Part shown: positions 9,361-18,705 of the stretch, one piece after another
How the letters are laid out: every line of letters starts with the position of its first letter
Numbering within the stretch: position 1 is the stretch's first letter
Assembly: GCF_000714815.1 (NCBI RefSeq)
Contig: NZ_JMIH01000014.1
Span: 310,001 to 374,000 of the forward strand
Length of the DNA stretch: 64,000 nt
Source of the DNA: Anditalea andensis
GTDB lineage: Bacteria; Bacteroidota; Bacteroidia; Cytophagales; Cyclobacteriaceae
Direction of reading: 5' to 3'
The notes under the pieces: generated by a model
What the model saw: only the letters and a program-made list of their open reading frames with translations
Told to the model about the DNA's origin: nothing
Database searches by the model: none
Position numbers and translations under genes: made by a program

Positions 9361-11538
9361 GTGGATAAAACAGTAAAAGAAAATTTAAAGAAAATCTTCG
9401 GTTTTAATCAATTCAGAGGAAACCAAGAAAGTATAGTAGATAATATTCTGGCAGGTAAAAACACATTTGTGATCATGCCTACCGGAGCCGGTAAATCATT
9501 GTGTTATCAGCTACCAGCTGTAATAAAGGAAGGGACTGCCATAGTCATATCCCCTCTGATCGCACTGATGAAAAACCAGGTAGATCAGTTAAATGCTTTC
9601 GGCATAAGTGCCTATTTCTTAAACTCAACTTTAAGCAAATCAGAGAGCAATAAGGTAAAGAAAGAGACCTTAGCCGGAAACACTAAACTACTATATGTGG
9701 CGCCAGAATCTCTTACCAAAGAAGAAAACATCAATTTCCTGAAACAGGCACAGCTTAGCTTTGTGGCAATAGATGAGGCACACTGTATCTCAGAATGGGG
9801 CCATGATTTCCGTCCCGAATACCGTAAGATCAAATCTATCATAGCCGAACTGGGATCTCATTTACCCATCATAGCACTTACCGCTACAGCTACTCCAAAA
9901 GTACAGCAGGATATTCAGAAGAATCTTCAAATGGAGGAAGCCGATCTCTTCAAATCTTCCTTTAACAGGACCAACCTTTTTTATGAAGTGAGGCCTAAAG
10001 TAAAAAACGAGACTAAAAAGCACCTAATCAAGTACATTAAGTCTCAGAAGGGTAAGTCTGGCATCATCTATTGCCTAAGCCGTAAAAAAGTGGAAGAAAT
10101 AGCGGAGCTACTGAAGGTAAACGGTATAAATGCTGCCCCATACCATGCAGGCCTGGATTCCAACATCCGGATTAAAACACAGGACAATTTTCTCAATGAA
10201 GAACTGGACGTAATTGTAGCGACTATAGCTTTTGGAATGGGCATAGATAAACCTGATGTAAGGTATGTGATCCATTATGATGTACCTAAATCGCTAGAAG
10301 GATACTACCAGGAAACGGGAAGAGCGGGCAGAGACGGATTAGATGGGCACTGCTTGATGTTCTACAGATACGATGACATCATCAAACTGGAAAAGTTCAA
10401 TAAAGACAAGCCTGTAAATGAAAGGGAGAATGCTAAAGTCCTCCTTCAGGAAATGGCGGCATATGCAGAAAGCAGTGTTTGTAGACGCAGGGTATTGCTT
10501 CATTATTTCGGTGAAAGACTAGATACAGATTGCGGTTTCTGTGATAACTGTAAGAAAACCAAAGAAATATTCAATGGCGAACAGATGATTTTACAAGCCA
10601 TAGAAGCAGTGGAAGAAACCAAACAGCGGTTTAATTTAGACCATATAGTCAATATACTCAGAGGAGTACAAAATGAGTATATGGTGAGCTATAAGCATGA
10701 TCAGCTTAAAGTATTTGGGAAAGGTATCGACCATGAAGAAAAGAAGTGGAAAACGGCCTTACGTCAGGCCATGATATTTGGATATCTGGATAAAGATATA
10801 GAAAATTATGGCGTCATTAAACTGAGTAAGAAAAGCAAAGCGTTTGCAGAAAGCCCTTACCCTGTCACCATGAGTAAAGATCATGACTTTGAACAGATCG
10901 CGGAAGAGAATACGGCCAATGAACTGAACAGCATAGGTAAAGCCTATGATGAAAAACTATTTGAATTACTCAAAGCTGAAAGAAAAAAGGTAGCAAAAAG
11001 CAAAAACCTACCTCCCTATGTAATCTTCCAGGATCCATCCTTAGAAGAAATGGCTACGATATACCCCACCACCAAAGAGGAACTGGCCCAGATTAATGGC
11101 GTGGGTATGGGTAAAGTAGTTAAATTTGGAGCGCCATTTCTTAAGCTTATTGAAAACTATGTAGATGCTAACGATATAGTAACCGCAGCAGATGTCGTCG
11201 TTAAAACTTCCGGCACTAGATCCAAAGTAAAAATTTCTATCATCCAACAGGTTGACCGGAAAATTGATCTAGATGAAATAGCCGTTAACCTTAAATTGTC
11301 ACTGACCGAACTACTTCACGAAATAGAGCAGATCATCTATAGCGGTACTAAACTGAACATCAATTATTACATAGAAAACATCATGGATGAAGATCGGGAA
11401 GATGCACTTTACGATTATTTCATGACAGCAGAAACAGACAATATTAAATCAGCACTTGCCGAATTGGAGCAAGAGGACTTTGGAGAAGAAGAAATCAGGG
11501 TTTACCGGATTAAATTCATCTCTGAACATGCCAATTAG
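9361..11538 (+). CDS. recQ: RecQ family ATP-dependent DNA helicase
   Basis: The 725-residue SF2 helicase unwinds DNA 3' to 5' in recombination and repair. It shows FGFNQFRGNQ (motif 0), PTGAGKS (Walker A, 40-46), DEAH (138-141), TATATP, and motif VI QETGRAGRDG near 317-326. A zinc site follows with Cys 374, 391, 394 and 397. A winged-helix domain comes next, then an HRDC domain at about 510-600 and a C-terminal helical extension typical of Bacteroidota RecQ. The start is GTG at 9361: the frame closes at 9322-9324 and holds no ATG. A TAAATTTG box at 9279-9286 may be its promoter. Confidence 0.95.
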   Translation: MDKTVKENLKKIFGFNQFRGNQESIVDNILAGKNTFVIMPTGAGKSLCYQLPAVIKEGTAIVISPLIALMKNQVDQLNAFGISAYFLNSTLSKSESNKVKKETLAGNTKLLYVAPESLTKEENINFLKQAQLSFVAIDEAHCISEWGHDFRPEYRKIKSIIAELGSHLPIIALTATATPKVQQDIQKNLQMEEADLFKSSFNRTNLFYEVRPKVKNETKKHLIKYIKSQKGKSGIIYCLSRKKVEEIAELLKVNGINAAPYHAGLDSNIRIKTQDNFLNEELDVIVATIAFGMGIDKPDVRYVIHYDVPKSLEGYYQETGRAGRDGLDGHCLMFYRYDDIIKLEKFNKDKPVNERENAKVLLQEMAAYAESSVCRRRVLLHYFGERLDTDCGFCDNCKKTKEIFNGEQMILQAIEAVEETKQRFNLDHIVNILRGVQNEYMVSYKHDQLKVFGKGIDHEEKKWKTALRQAMIFGYLDKDIENYGVIKLSKKSKAFAESPYPVTMSKDHDFEQIAEENTANELNSIGKAYDEKLFELLKAERKKVAKSKNLPPYVIFQDPSLEEMATIYPTTKEELAQINGVGMGKVVKFGAPFLKLIENYVDANDIVTAADVVVKTSGTRSKVKISIIQQVDRKIDLDEIAVNLKLSLTELLHEIEQIIYSGTKLNINYYIENIMDEDREDALYDYFMTAETDNIKSALAELEQEDFGEEEIRVYRIKFISEHAN

Positions 11539-11547
11539 ATATACATT

Positions 11548-12840
11548 ATGAACATACTATTGTTAGGAAGCGGTGGCCGAGAACATGCTTTTGCGTGGAA
11601 ATTGGCTATGAGTGATAAATTTAAAAAATTATATGTAGCCCCAGGCAATGCTGGGACTGCGGAGATAGCAGAGAATGTATCCCTTTCAGTCAATGATTTT
11701 GAAGGCATACGCGAATTTGTGCTGACCCACCATGTCAGCATGGTAATCGTAGGTCCAGAAGAACCATTGGTGAGGGGTATTGTGGATTATTTTGCTGAAC
11801 ATATAGACTTAAAAAGTATTCCGGTAATAGGGCCCAGCAAAATGGGGGCTGCCTTGGAAGGGAGTAAGGATTTTTCTAAAAAATTCATGTCCCGCCATTC
11901 CATACCTACAGCCGCATATGATACTTTTACCACAAAAGATCTTGAAAAAGGATTCGAATTCATCAGAAATCAGAAGCCTCCCATTGTATTAAAAGCAGAT
12001 GGATTGGCAGCCGGTAAAGGAGTATTGATCTGCCAAAGCCATGAAGACGCTGAAAATGAGTTAAAAGAAATGCTATTGAATCAAAAATTCGGCGATGCTT
12101 CTTCCAAAGTGGTAGTTGAAGAATTTATGGAAGGGATAGAGCTTTCGGTCTTTGTGGTCACTGATGGCACCAGCTATAAGATATTACCTGCAGCCAAAGA
12201 TTATAAAAGGATAGGTGATCAGGATACCGGTTTAAACACCGGCGGAATGGGTGCTGTAAGTCCAGTGCCCTTTGCCAATGATTCATTCATGGCAAAGGTA
12301 GAAAAGCAGATCGTCCAGCCTACCATCAATGGTCTAAAAGAAGAAGGCATAAAATATAAAGGGTTCTTATTTATAGGCTTAATGAATGTGAACGGTGAGC
12401 CGAAGGTCATAGAATACAATGTAAGAATGGGAGATCCAGAAACCCAAGCCGTATTGCCTAGGATAAAAAGTGATTTTCTGGATATGCTTTACAGTATTGG
12501 AACCATGAGTTTGTCACACTATAGTCTGGAGATAGATAATATTGCTACCACTACTATCGTGATGGTAGCGGGAGGATATCCTGAAGGATACCAGAAAGGC
12601 AAAACTATAAAAGGCCTTGACCAAACGGCAGATACAGCTGCCAAAGTCTTTCATGCCGGCACTATCGACCATGATGGCTCGATACAGACCAATGGGGGAA
12701 GGGTTCTTGGCATTACCGGTATGGGTAAAACCCTACAGGAGGCAATAGATAACGCCTATTTGACAGCAAACAGGATCACCTGGGAAGATGCTTACTTCCG
12801 TAAGGACATCGGCCAGGATATCCTGAATTTCGGTAAATAG
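11548..12840 (+). CDS. purD: Phosphoribosylamine-glycine ligase
   Basis: The 430-residue GAR synthetase catalyses step two of purine synthesis, joining glycine to phosphoribosylamine with ATP. The N-terminal motif MNILLLGSGGREHA, the ATP-grasp segment VLKADGLAAGKGV, and RMGDPETQAVLPRI near residue 295 are all present, with GRVLGITGMG in the C-terminal part. Length is normal. It begins 9 nt after recQ ends, so the two are probably co-transcribed. Confidence 0.95.
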   Translation: MNILLLGSGGREHAFAWKLAMSDKFKKLYVAPGNAGTAEIAENVSLSVNDFEGIREFVLTHHVSMVIVGPEEPLVRGIVDYFAEHIDLKSIPVIGPSKMGAALEGSKDFSKKFMSRHSIPTAAYDTFTTKDLEKGFEFIRNQKPPIVLKADGLAAGKGVLICQSHEDAENELKEMLLNQKFGDASSKVVVEEFMEGIELSVFVVTDGTSYKILPAAKDYKRIGDQDTGLNTGGMGAVSPVPFANDSFMAKVEKQIVQPTINGLKEEGIKYKGFLFIGLMNVNGEPKVIEYNVRMGDPETQAVLPRIKSDFLDMLYSIGTMSLSHYSLEIDNIATTTIVMVAGGYPEGYQKGKTIKGLDQTADTAAKVFHAGTIDHDGSIQTNGGRVLGITGMGKTLQEAIDNAYLTANRITWEDAYFRKDIGQDILNFGK

Positions 12841-12887
12841 AATTTACCATACTAACGAGGAGGTAAACCTCCCTAAATAATATATAT

Positions 12888-14270
12888 ATGGCAGGATGCA
12901 GTAGCTGCTCGACCAGCACCGGATCATCCGGAGGATGCCAGAATAACGGCACGTGCGGTACGAGTGATTGTAATAAAATGAATTCTTTCGACTGGCTGTC
13001 CCACATGGGCATCCCAGAGATTGACAAATTTGATATCGTAGAAGTAAAATTTAAAGGAGGAAGAAAAGAATATTTCCGCAATGTGGACCATATAAACCTT
13101 ACTACAGGAGACCCTATAGTAGTGGACGTGCAAAATGGCTACCATATAGGCTATGTATCCCTGCAGGGAGAACTCGTAAGACTTCAGATGCAAAAACGCA
13201 AAGTGAAGAACGATGACAACATCCTGCGAATATACCGAATAGCCACGCAAAAAGACTTGGAAAAATGGGAGGAAGCCAAAAATAGAGAGGTACCTACTTT
13301 ATACCGGGCTAAGCAGATTATAGATGAATATAATCTTAAAATGAAGCTTTCAGATGTAGAATATCAGGCTGATAACTCTAAAGCTACCTTTTATTACTCA
13401 GCAGATGACCGTGTAGATTTCAGGGAACTGATTAAATCACTGGCCGGTGAATTTAAGATCCGGGTAGAAATGCGTCAGATCAGTTTACGGCAGGAAGCAG
13501 GCCGATTGGGAGGCGTGGGCGTGTGTGGAAGAGAACTATGTTGCTCCACCTGGATCCATGACTTTAAAAGCGTCAGCACCTCGGCGGCACGGTATCAAAA
13601 CCTTTCTCTAAATCCATCCAAACTCAGTGGCCAGTGCGGAAGATTAAAATGCTGTCTTAACTACGAGCTGGAAACCTACATGTCTGCATTAAAGGACATT
13701 CCTAATGTAGAAAAACCATTGCTTACTGATGCGGGTATAGCAAAGCTTCAGAAAACAGATATTTTTCGTAGGCTGATGTGGTTCAGTTATGGCAATGATA
13801 ATAATTGGCATTCGATAGACTGTGACCGTGTATACGAGATCATTGCATTAAACAAAGAGGGAAAAAAACCATTTAATCTACAGCAGGATACTGCCTTTGA
13901 TGGAGGTGAAGATGATTACACCAAGGCGAATAAAGACCTCGAGATGCTGGACAAGAAGTTTGCCACTACTAAAAAGAAGAAAAAGAAAAAACCTAAGCAA
14001 AAGACAAATGCGGCTGCACCGGCAGATAACACGGCGGCAAATGCCACCACTCCTTCTACTCCGAAATCCAACAAACCTGGCAGACGCAAACCAGAAAACA
14101 AAAAAACCAATGCTGGAACCAATGATAAGGTGAAACCAGTCTCAAATAAAAAACCGGAGGGAAACTCCCCTACTGACAAACCTAAAGAAGGAAAGAAGAA
14201 AAGATTCCCCTCACGGAAAAAAGGAGGAAATAACAAAGGAGATAATTCTAATAGCAAAAATAATGAATAA
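12888..14270 (+). CDS. RicT/YaaT-like PSP1 domain protein with Cys-rich head and Lys-rich tail
   Basis: The 460-residue protein has a PSP1 core at about residues 45-300. It includes both cysteine motifs of RicT: GRELCC near 213 and GQCGRLKCC near 249. In Bacillus subtilis RicT joins RicA and RicF in a complex carrying 4Fe-4S clusters that affects RNase Y and development. Here there is an extra N-terminal cluster of five cysteines (4, 7, 17, 23, 28). From about 355 the tail is low-complexity, rich in Lys, Pro, Asn and Thr, and probably unfolded or RNA-binding. No ricA or ricF is nearby. The gene overlaps gldH by 8 nt, an arrangement common in Bacteroidota. Confidence 0.82.
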   Translation: MAGCSSCSTSTGSSGGCQNNGTCGTSDCNKMNSFDWLSHMGIPEIDKFDIVEVKFKGGRKEYFRNVDHINLTTGDPIVVDVQNGYHIGYVSLQGELVRLQMQKRKVKNDDNILRIYRIATQKDLEKWEEAKNREVPTLYRAKQIIDEYNLKMKLSDVEYQADNSKATFYYSADDRVDFRELIKSLAGEFKIRVEMRQISLRQEAGRLGGVGVCGRELCCSTWIHDFKSVSTSAARYQNLSLNPSKLSGQCGRLKCCLNYELETYMSALKDIPNVEKPLLTDAGIAKLQKTDIFRRLMWFSYGNDNNWHSIDCDRVYEIIALNKEGKKPFNLQQDTAFDGGEDDYTKANKDLEMLDKKFATTKKKKKKKPKQKTNAAAPADNTAANATTPSTPKSNKPGRRKPENKKTNAGTNDKVKPVSNKKPEGNSPTDKPKEGKKKRFPSRKKGGNNKGDNSNSKNNE

Positions 14271-14715
14271 ACTTCTCCTTGTAGTAGTTATCCTTACAGG
14301 GTTATTAGGATTTACATCTTGCGATCAGAACAGGTTATATGAAGAATATAACCATCTGCAAATGACTCAGTGGTCTGAGACAGATACCGTGGCATTTGTT
14401 TATGAACCTACAGTGAGAAGTCCAGCTGCTTTTTTAGCTATTAGGTATAATGACGGATATGATTACCATAATCTTTATGTAAAATACCAGGTGCTGGATA
14501 GTATCGGTAACATTAGAGAAGAAAGGCTGATCAATTTACAGCTCTTTGACCCTAAATCCGGAAGACCTCTAGGGGATGGCTTTGGAAATACATATACCCT
14601 TTATCATCCCCTTCCTATCAAAAGATGGGGTGATCATTTTCGTTTTATCCAATATATGCGTCAGCCGGAATTACCCGGTATAGAAGCTGTAGGATTAAAA
14701 ATAGAGAAAGACTGA
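14263..14715 (+). CDS. gldH: Gliding motility lipoprotein GldH
   Basis: The 150-residue lipoprotein starts with MNKLLLVVVILTGLLGF and a lipobox ending TSC (Cys 20). The core with YEEYNHLQMTQW, the strand pattern RYNDGYDYHNLYVKY, and FDPKSGRPLGDGFG match GldH. In Flavobacterium johnsoniae GldH is needed for gliding, a process linked to the type IX secretion system. Its position directly behind the RicT/PSP1 gene supports the call. The stop codon and last codons form one arm of a terminator shared with the helicase gene. Confidence 0.85.
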   Translation: MNKLLLVVVILTGLLGFTSCDQNRLYEEYNHLQMTQWSETDTVAFVYEPTVRSPAAFLAIRYNDGYDYHNLYVKYQVLDSIGNIREERLINLQLFDPKSGRPLGDGFGNTYTLYHPLPIKRWGDHFRFIQYMRQPELPGIEAVGLKIEKD

Positions 14716-14735
14716 ACTTAGTCTTTCTCTATTTT
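14698..14735. terminator. Bidirectional terminator built into two gene ends
   Basis: A perfect 16-bp inverted repeat (14698-14713 and 14720-14735) with the 6-nt loop GAACTT lies across the ends of gldH and the helicase gene. The stop of each gene lies at the edge of the loop. Each stem arm is therefore coding sequence for one gene and terminator for both, and both proteins end in KIEKD. Confidence 0.85.
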
Positions 14736-17700
14736 AATCTTAGCAAAATAATCTTTTAATAACTCCTTCCCTTTTAGCCAGAATTCTCGGCTATTTACTT
14801 GGTGTGTTTTCCAACCTTTTGATTTAAGTAAATTTTGATGGTAAACAAAAACTGCCTTGGCATTATGGGAGTCGTATAGTCGGCGATCATCAGTCAATAT
14901 GGCACCATAGTAACGGTCGTCTTTGTAAACAGTTAGATCATATAGTTTGGACAGCAGGGCACCTGATAATCGATAACCTTCTATTTCTTCACCGCTTATG
15001 ACATCTGATAGCTGCCAAGAATTTTGAAAACCCTGTACGGAAGCAGGATGCACTTCTACCTTTTGTCCTTCCACTATCTGAGCTACATAATGAAGGTAAG
15101 CGTTTAGCAGTTTGACCCCGTCATGCTTCAGGTGATCTACGATGAAATCTTCCGCAAGCATACTGGTCACTATCGTAATCCGTTTGCGGGCTCTTGTTAT
15201 GGCTACATTCAATCGGTTACCGCCGTCCTTTCTGGACAATAAACCAAAATTTGCGGTAAATTTCCCAGCTTTATTTCTGGCGTACCCAATAGAAAATATA
15301 ACCTGGTCAAATTCATCTCCCTGTACATTTTCTATATTTCTAACTTTAATCGGAAGGGACGTGACATGGAGAACATCAGCAAGCATCTCTTGGATCAATT
15401 CCATCTGATAATAATTAAAAGTAATCACGCCGATGGTCTCTCCAGGATATTTGGAGAGACAGAGCTGTACCTGCCTGATCACTTCATCTGCTTCTTTCTG
15501 ATTGGTTTGATGCTCCCATACCCCGTCCACTTTGATAAGTTTAAAGGCACAAAAATCAGTATTAACCAATTCTATATCTGGTATCATTGACAGCCTGTTA
15601 TTATAAAAATGCTGATTGGAAAAATGGACAAGAGATAATGATTCACTTCTGTAGTGCCCCTCCAGATAAAATTTCTGAAAATACTTTGCTGTTAATTCCA
15701 AGAGAGAATCCACTTCTATTTCCATCCCTTCCTCTTCTGTATCAAACCTCACCCGATAAAGATCCGAAGGCTGGAGTTGCTGGCTGTCACCGGCAATCAC
15801 TACCTGTTTCCCCCTTAACATGGCCGGTAACCCTTTTTCTACAAAACACTGGGACGATTCATCAAAAACCACCAAATCAAATGATTGCATTAAAGGAAAA
15901 ATAGCAGATACCGTATCCGGAGAAGCTAGCCAACAGGGCAGTAATTTGAATACCTCTTGGTGATGATGTCCCAATAGTTTTTTTATCGGCCATAATTTTT
16001 TCTTCTTTCTCACTTGATGGCCAAGCTCTCTATAGGTAACCAGGTTATTCAATCTGTTATACTCCAGCTTATCTATAACCTTCTCTCTTAACTTTAATTC
16101 TGTAATAAAAGTACTTATATCTTCTTTATCCGATATATCTGCAGTAAGTTGATCTATTACATGTGCAAATTTTGGAGAGGACACTTCTCTGAGAATAGGG
16201 TATTTAGCTTCTATATGATCAATCCAGCTTTGTCTCAGACCATCTATAAATCCTTCTTTGATTTCTTCAAATGTCCACTCTTGGTACTGCTGTACTAGCT
16301 TAGTCATAAGTGCCAGATCTATGGATCTCATATTACGCTTCATTCGGTCAAACAGTACCAGATCTGTAAAACTTTGAGGAAGCCGATGGAGTACACCCTC
16401 CACCATAGATAGATCAGGAAAAGTAAGGAGATGCCGGATCTGAATTTTAGTTAGGTACTGTGACCACACATTTATTTTATAATCAAGTAGATGAGTGATA
16501 CCTGTCAGTTCTTCTAAAGTCTGGTGAAATGATTTGAAATCAATAGAGGAATTGGCCAGAAATGGCCTGAGAGGCCCAATTTCTTCGATCAGAAGCCTAG
16601 CGGAAATCCTGTCTTTCAATGAGCTGATTTTCCTGTCAAATTCATCTCTATCAAATGGTTTCTTGGGCATCTTCAGCCATTCCTTACTATCCAATAAAGT
16701 AAATTGATGGTTTACATTCAACCTGTTTTCAAGCCTGGTCATCAATCTTTCGAGTCCTGATTGATCATCATCCAATCCATTGGCCTTTAGCAATTGATGG
16801 ATCGCCCTTTCATCCTTTCTTTCGAAAATTAATCCAATTTTACCTAACCAGGTAGATCTGGCCTCTTTAATTTTAATTGCCTTGCTATAGAATAGTTCCA
16901 CCTCTTCATCAGTGAGGGTCCATTCGATTTCATCCCGTAGCAGCTTTTTGAATGTATCTATCTTTCCGCTGAACCAAAGTAGATCAAATTCACCGGCCTC
17001 ATATTCTAAAAGAAAATTAAATTGATGGTATTCTTCTTCATTTTGGATCAACCCTTTTAGTTTTTCAAATGAAGTCTTACGGTCATAACATTCATAGATA
17101 AACAGGTAATTAAAACTTTTGCCCATCAGGGACAGTAATGTTTTTTCTGCAGAATTTTTTAAGTGTATGGTTTCTTCTATGGTTTCCCTCATTCGGTCCA
17201 ATGCCCCCATTTCAAATGCAGAAAAATCCTGCCTGTGCAGCCAAAAGGAATGATTGCTCTGGTAGGTTAAAGCATATTCCCTATAAAGCTTGAATTCTGA
17301 AAAAAAACCATCAATTCTATCCCAAGAAAATTCTCTATAATATTGGGTCAAATCAAAACCTGTATGTTTGGCTGTGCCTGATATATAAAGCTCCTTTATA
17401 GGTAATCCACATTCTTCTGTATTATACAGTGCCGAGCGGTACTCCTCCAAGTATTCAGAAAGTGAGGAGATGGATCGGGTAATCTTTAAAAAACTTCTTT
17501 CTAATTGTATGGCATCCAGGCTCATATTCAGCTCCCTGTATTGATCCAACGCGTTGATCTGATCGGATATTTTCTGGTATAGCATGTTCCTGTCCGTCCT
17601 AAAATCATGTACAAGACCCAAAAAGGAAGAAAATCCTTTGGACGCAAGTCTTTCATAAACTACATCCAATGCTGCTCGTTTGTGGGACACTACTAAAACA

Positions 17701-18701
17701 CTTTTGCCCCTTGAAGTATAATCAGTGACTAAATTGCAGATCAATTGGCTTTTGCCGGTTCCAGGGGGGCCTTCCACTACCACGGATTTCCCTGATCTTA
17801 CCGACTTTAATACCTCTTCCTGACTGGCATCTATGGGGAAAACATTATATAAACTGTCCTCCATTCCTTCCGTTAACCCCGCAGGATCTATGGCAAATTT
17901 ATCGGTAAAGAGTTCTTCTAAAGTTTTATCCCCTTCCTTCTCTGTCAATTCTTCGTAATCATCGATCATGTAGGAGCCTTTCTGACTGAATTGCCCTAAT
18001 ACAGCATAAGGCATCAATTTTAGCATACCGGTTTGGAAACAATCATCATCCTCTTCTTTGTTTGTCTCTGGGAAAGGCTCCAACCTTTGCTCAAAAAGTG
18101 TTTGGTTAAAATGAAGATTCAACCCTTCATTTATATGGCGATAGAGGGCTGTAGTGAATGCAATGGGGTCTTTTGGAAAATCTTCTAAAGGAGTCTCCAA
18201 CCATTCTTTATCCAAAGCTATCCCTGAAGCATGAGTATAAGCCAGCAGGAAAGTGTAATTTAATATAGGAGGTTCATTTTCTTTAAGATGAAGACACCAG
18301 ATTTCATTTTCCTTTGCCAATGCTACAGGGAAGCATATTAACGGGCATTTGACCAGCTGCTCATTGATCAGTTTACCTTCCACAAATGGCCAACCCAAGA
18401 AAAGATTCTTTTCGCCTGTCTCTTCTTCTGCCAGCTTTACTGACTGCTGCATCCTGCCCAGTACTGCGGACAGACTATTTGAATTTTTGTCTCTGGCATG
18501 AATGACTTTGATGAGTGGAATACTTTTTTTACCTGCTATTAAGTCATGGATATAAGAGATAGCATCTTTGTCATGTAAAAAATTAAATCTTCTCAGATCT
18601 ACCATTTGGCTTTTGATCAGCTTAGGAAGGTAAATAGACCTATTCTTAGCAGATAGATCGATCAGCCTGTTAAGGTAAACCTGAAATGTATCTTTAAGCA
18701 T
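14718..18701 (-). CDS. DUF4011-type superfamily 1 helicase with degenerate Vsr-like C-terminus
   Basis: This 1327-residue protein starts with a DUF4011-like region (LNRLIDLSAKNRSIYLPKL, and WPFVEGKL near 104-111). An SF1 helicase core split by a long coiled-coil-rich insert follows. Walker A GPPGTGKS is at 311-318, the DESSQ Walker B near 945-949, GDSQQLQPSDL (motif III) soon after, and motif VI NVAITRARKR near 1162-1172. The last 90 residues resemble the Vsr/MTES_1575 endonuclease fold (KGWKTHQVNSREFW), but the usual acidic ECD-type site reads LTDD. It could act in DNA or RNA repair, or in phage defence as some DUF4011-helicase-Vsr proteins do. It lies 4 nt behind an SDR gene. Confidence 0.75.
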   Translation of the reverse strand: MLKDTFQVYLNRLIDLSAKNRSIYLPKLIKSQMVDLRRFNFLHDKDAISYIHDLIAGKKSIPLIKVIHARDKNSNSLSAVLGRMQQSVKLAEEETGEKNLFLGWPFVEGKLINEQLVKCPLICFPVALAKENEIWCLHLKENEPPILNYTFLLAYTHASGIALDKEWLETPLEDFPKDPIAFTTALYRHINEGLNLHFNQTLFEQRLEPFPETNKEEDDDCFQTGMLKLMPYAVLGQFSQKGSYMIDDYEELTEKEGDKTLEELFTDKFAIDPAGLTEGMEDSLYNVFPIDASQEEVLKSVRSGKSVVVEGPPGTGKSQLICNLVTDYTSRGKSVLVVSHKRAALDVVYERLASKGFSSFLGLVHDFRTDRNMLYQKISDQINALDQYRELNMSLDAIQLERSFLKITRSISSLSEYLEEYRSALYNTEECGLPIKELYISGTAKHTGFDLTQYYREFSWDRIDGFFSEFKLYREYALTYQSNHSFWLHRQDFSAFEMGALDRMRETIEETIHLKNSAEKTLLSLMGKSFNYLFIYECYDRKTSFEKLKGLIQNEEEYHQFNFLLEYEAGEFDLLWFSGKIDTFKKLLRDEIEWTLTDEEVELFYSKAIKIKEARSTWLGKIGLIFERKDERAIHQLLKANGLDDDQSGLERLMTRLENRLNVNHQFTLLDSKEWLKMPKKPFDRDEFDRKISSLKDRISARLLIEEIGPLRPFLANSSIDFKSFHQTLEELTGITHLLDYKINVWSQYLTKIQIRHLLTFPDLSMVEGVLHRLPQSFTDLVLFDRMKRNMRSIDLALMTKLVQQYQEWTFEEIKEGFIDGLRQSWIDHIEAKYPILREVSSPKFAHVIDQLTADISDKEDISTFITELKLREKVIDKLEYNRLNNLVTYRELGHQVRKKKKLWPIKKLLGHHHQEVFKLLPCWLASPDTVSAIFPLMQSFDLVVFDESSQCFVEKGLPAMLRGKQVVIAGDSQQLQPSDLYRVRFDTEEEGMEIEVDSLLELTAKYFQKFYLEGHYRSESLSLVHFSNQHFYNNRLSMIPDIELVNTDFCAFKLIKVDGVWEHQTNQKEADEVIRQVQLCLSKYPGETIGVITFNYYQMELIQEMLADVLHVTSLPIKVRNIENVQGDEFDQVIFSIGYARNKAGKFTANFGLLSRKDGGNRLNVAITRARKRITIVTSMLAEDFIVDHLKHDGVKLLNAYLHYVAQIVEGQKVEVHPASVQGFQNSWQLSDVISGEEIEGYRLSGALLSKLYDLTVYKDDRYYGAILTDDRRLYDSHNAKAVFVYHQNLLKSKGWKTHQVNSREFWLKGKELLKDYFAKIKIEKD

Positions 18702-18705
18702 ATAA

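Noticed and set aside
12859-12872. GGAGGT-AA-ACCTCC hairpin between purD and the RicT-like gene
   Set aside because: There is no T run and the genes look co-transcribed; too small to call.
15142-15904. Open frames on the plus strand within the helicase gene
   Set aside because: They are shadows of the minus-strand gene, which has clear helicase motifs throughout.
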